7,026 bases of DNA from positions 1 to 7,026 of the forward strand of contig JAFHCF010000248.1 in the NCBI GenBank assembly GCA_048497495.1. The letters are read 5' to 3'. The first letter of the stretch is position 1. Every line of letters starts with the position of its first letter. A program made the translations under genes and the position numbers. The notes beneath the pieces are model-generated. The model saw only the letters and a program-made list of their open reading frames with translations. It was not told where the DNA came from and ran no database searches. Origin of the DNA: JAFHCF01 sp048497495. Its GTDB lineage: Bacteria; Pseudomonadota; Alphaproteobacteria; Rhizobiales; Ancalomicrobiaceae. Positions 7,007 through 7,026 of the stretch are shown in pieces.

Positions 7007-7026
7007 GGATTCCCGGCACCCGTCCG

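Overview
The window is a GC-rich bacterial segment (by eye roughly two-thirds G+C, third codon positions dominated by G and C, long antisense open frames as a by-product). Tight spacing, Shine-Dalgarno starts and a fused LivM-LivG protein suggest a proteobacterium, most likely an alphaproteobacterium. That placement is an inference; no rRNA or other taxonomic marker is present.

Layout. (1) Bases 1-408, plus strand: the C-terminal third of a fumarylacetoacetase, the last enzyme of the homogentisate route for tyrosine and phenylalanine. (2) 409-517: a short convergent spacer with two inverted repeats, one a strong GC hairpin that probably ends transcription. (3) 518-3215, minus strand: a two-gene operon. 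The upstream gene encodes a flavoprotein of the 3-ketosteroid-delta1-dehydrogenase/fumarate-reductase superfamily. The downstream gene encodes a metallo-beta-lactamase (MBL) fold protein whose second metal site has been stripped of its usual ligands. (4) 3216-3593: a 378-base spacer holding the operon's presumed promoter/operator (an A+T-rich island with repeated TTGTCAA), a leader hairpin, and a perfect 20-base palindrome just past the transporter operon. (5) 3594-6993, minus strand: a translationally coupled ABC importer operon of the LivHMGF (hydrophobic amino acid transporter, HAAT) type, read livH, then a natural livM-livG fusion, then livF. The periplasmic binding protein is not in the window. 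(6) 6994-7026: the ribosome binding site of livH and the edge of the window.

How the parts may work together. LivH/M/G/F-type importers carry branched-chain amino acids, but relatives import aromatic and alicyclic carboxylates, amides and urea. Next to a ketone-dehydrogenating flavoprotein, an MBL-fold enzyme and an aromatic-catabolism hydrolase, uptake and breakdown of a cyclic or aromatic acid is a reasonable inference. The sequence does not identify the substrate. The most unusual item is the degenerate MBL protein paired with a KstD-like flavoprotein that keeps what appears to be a complete catalytic set.
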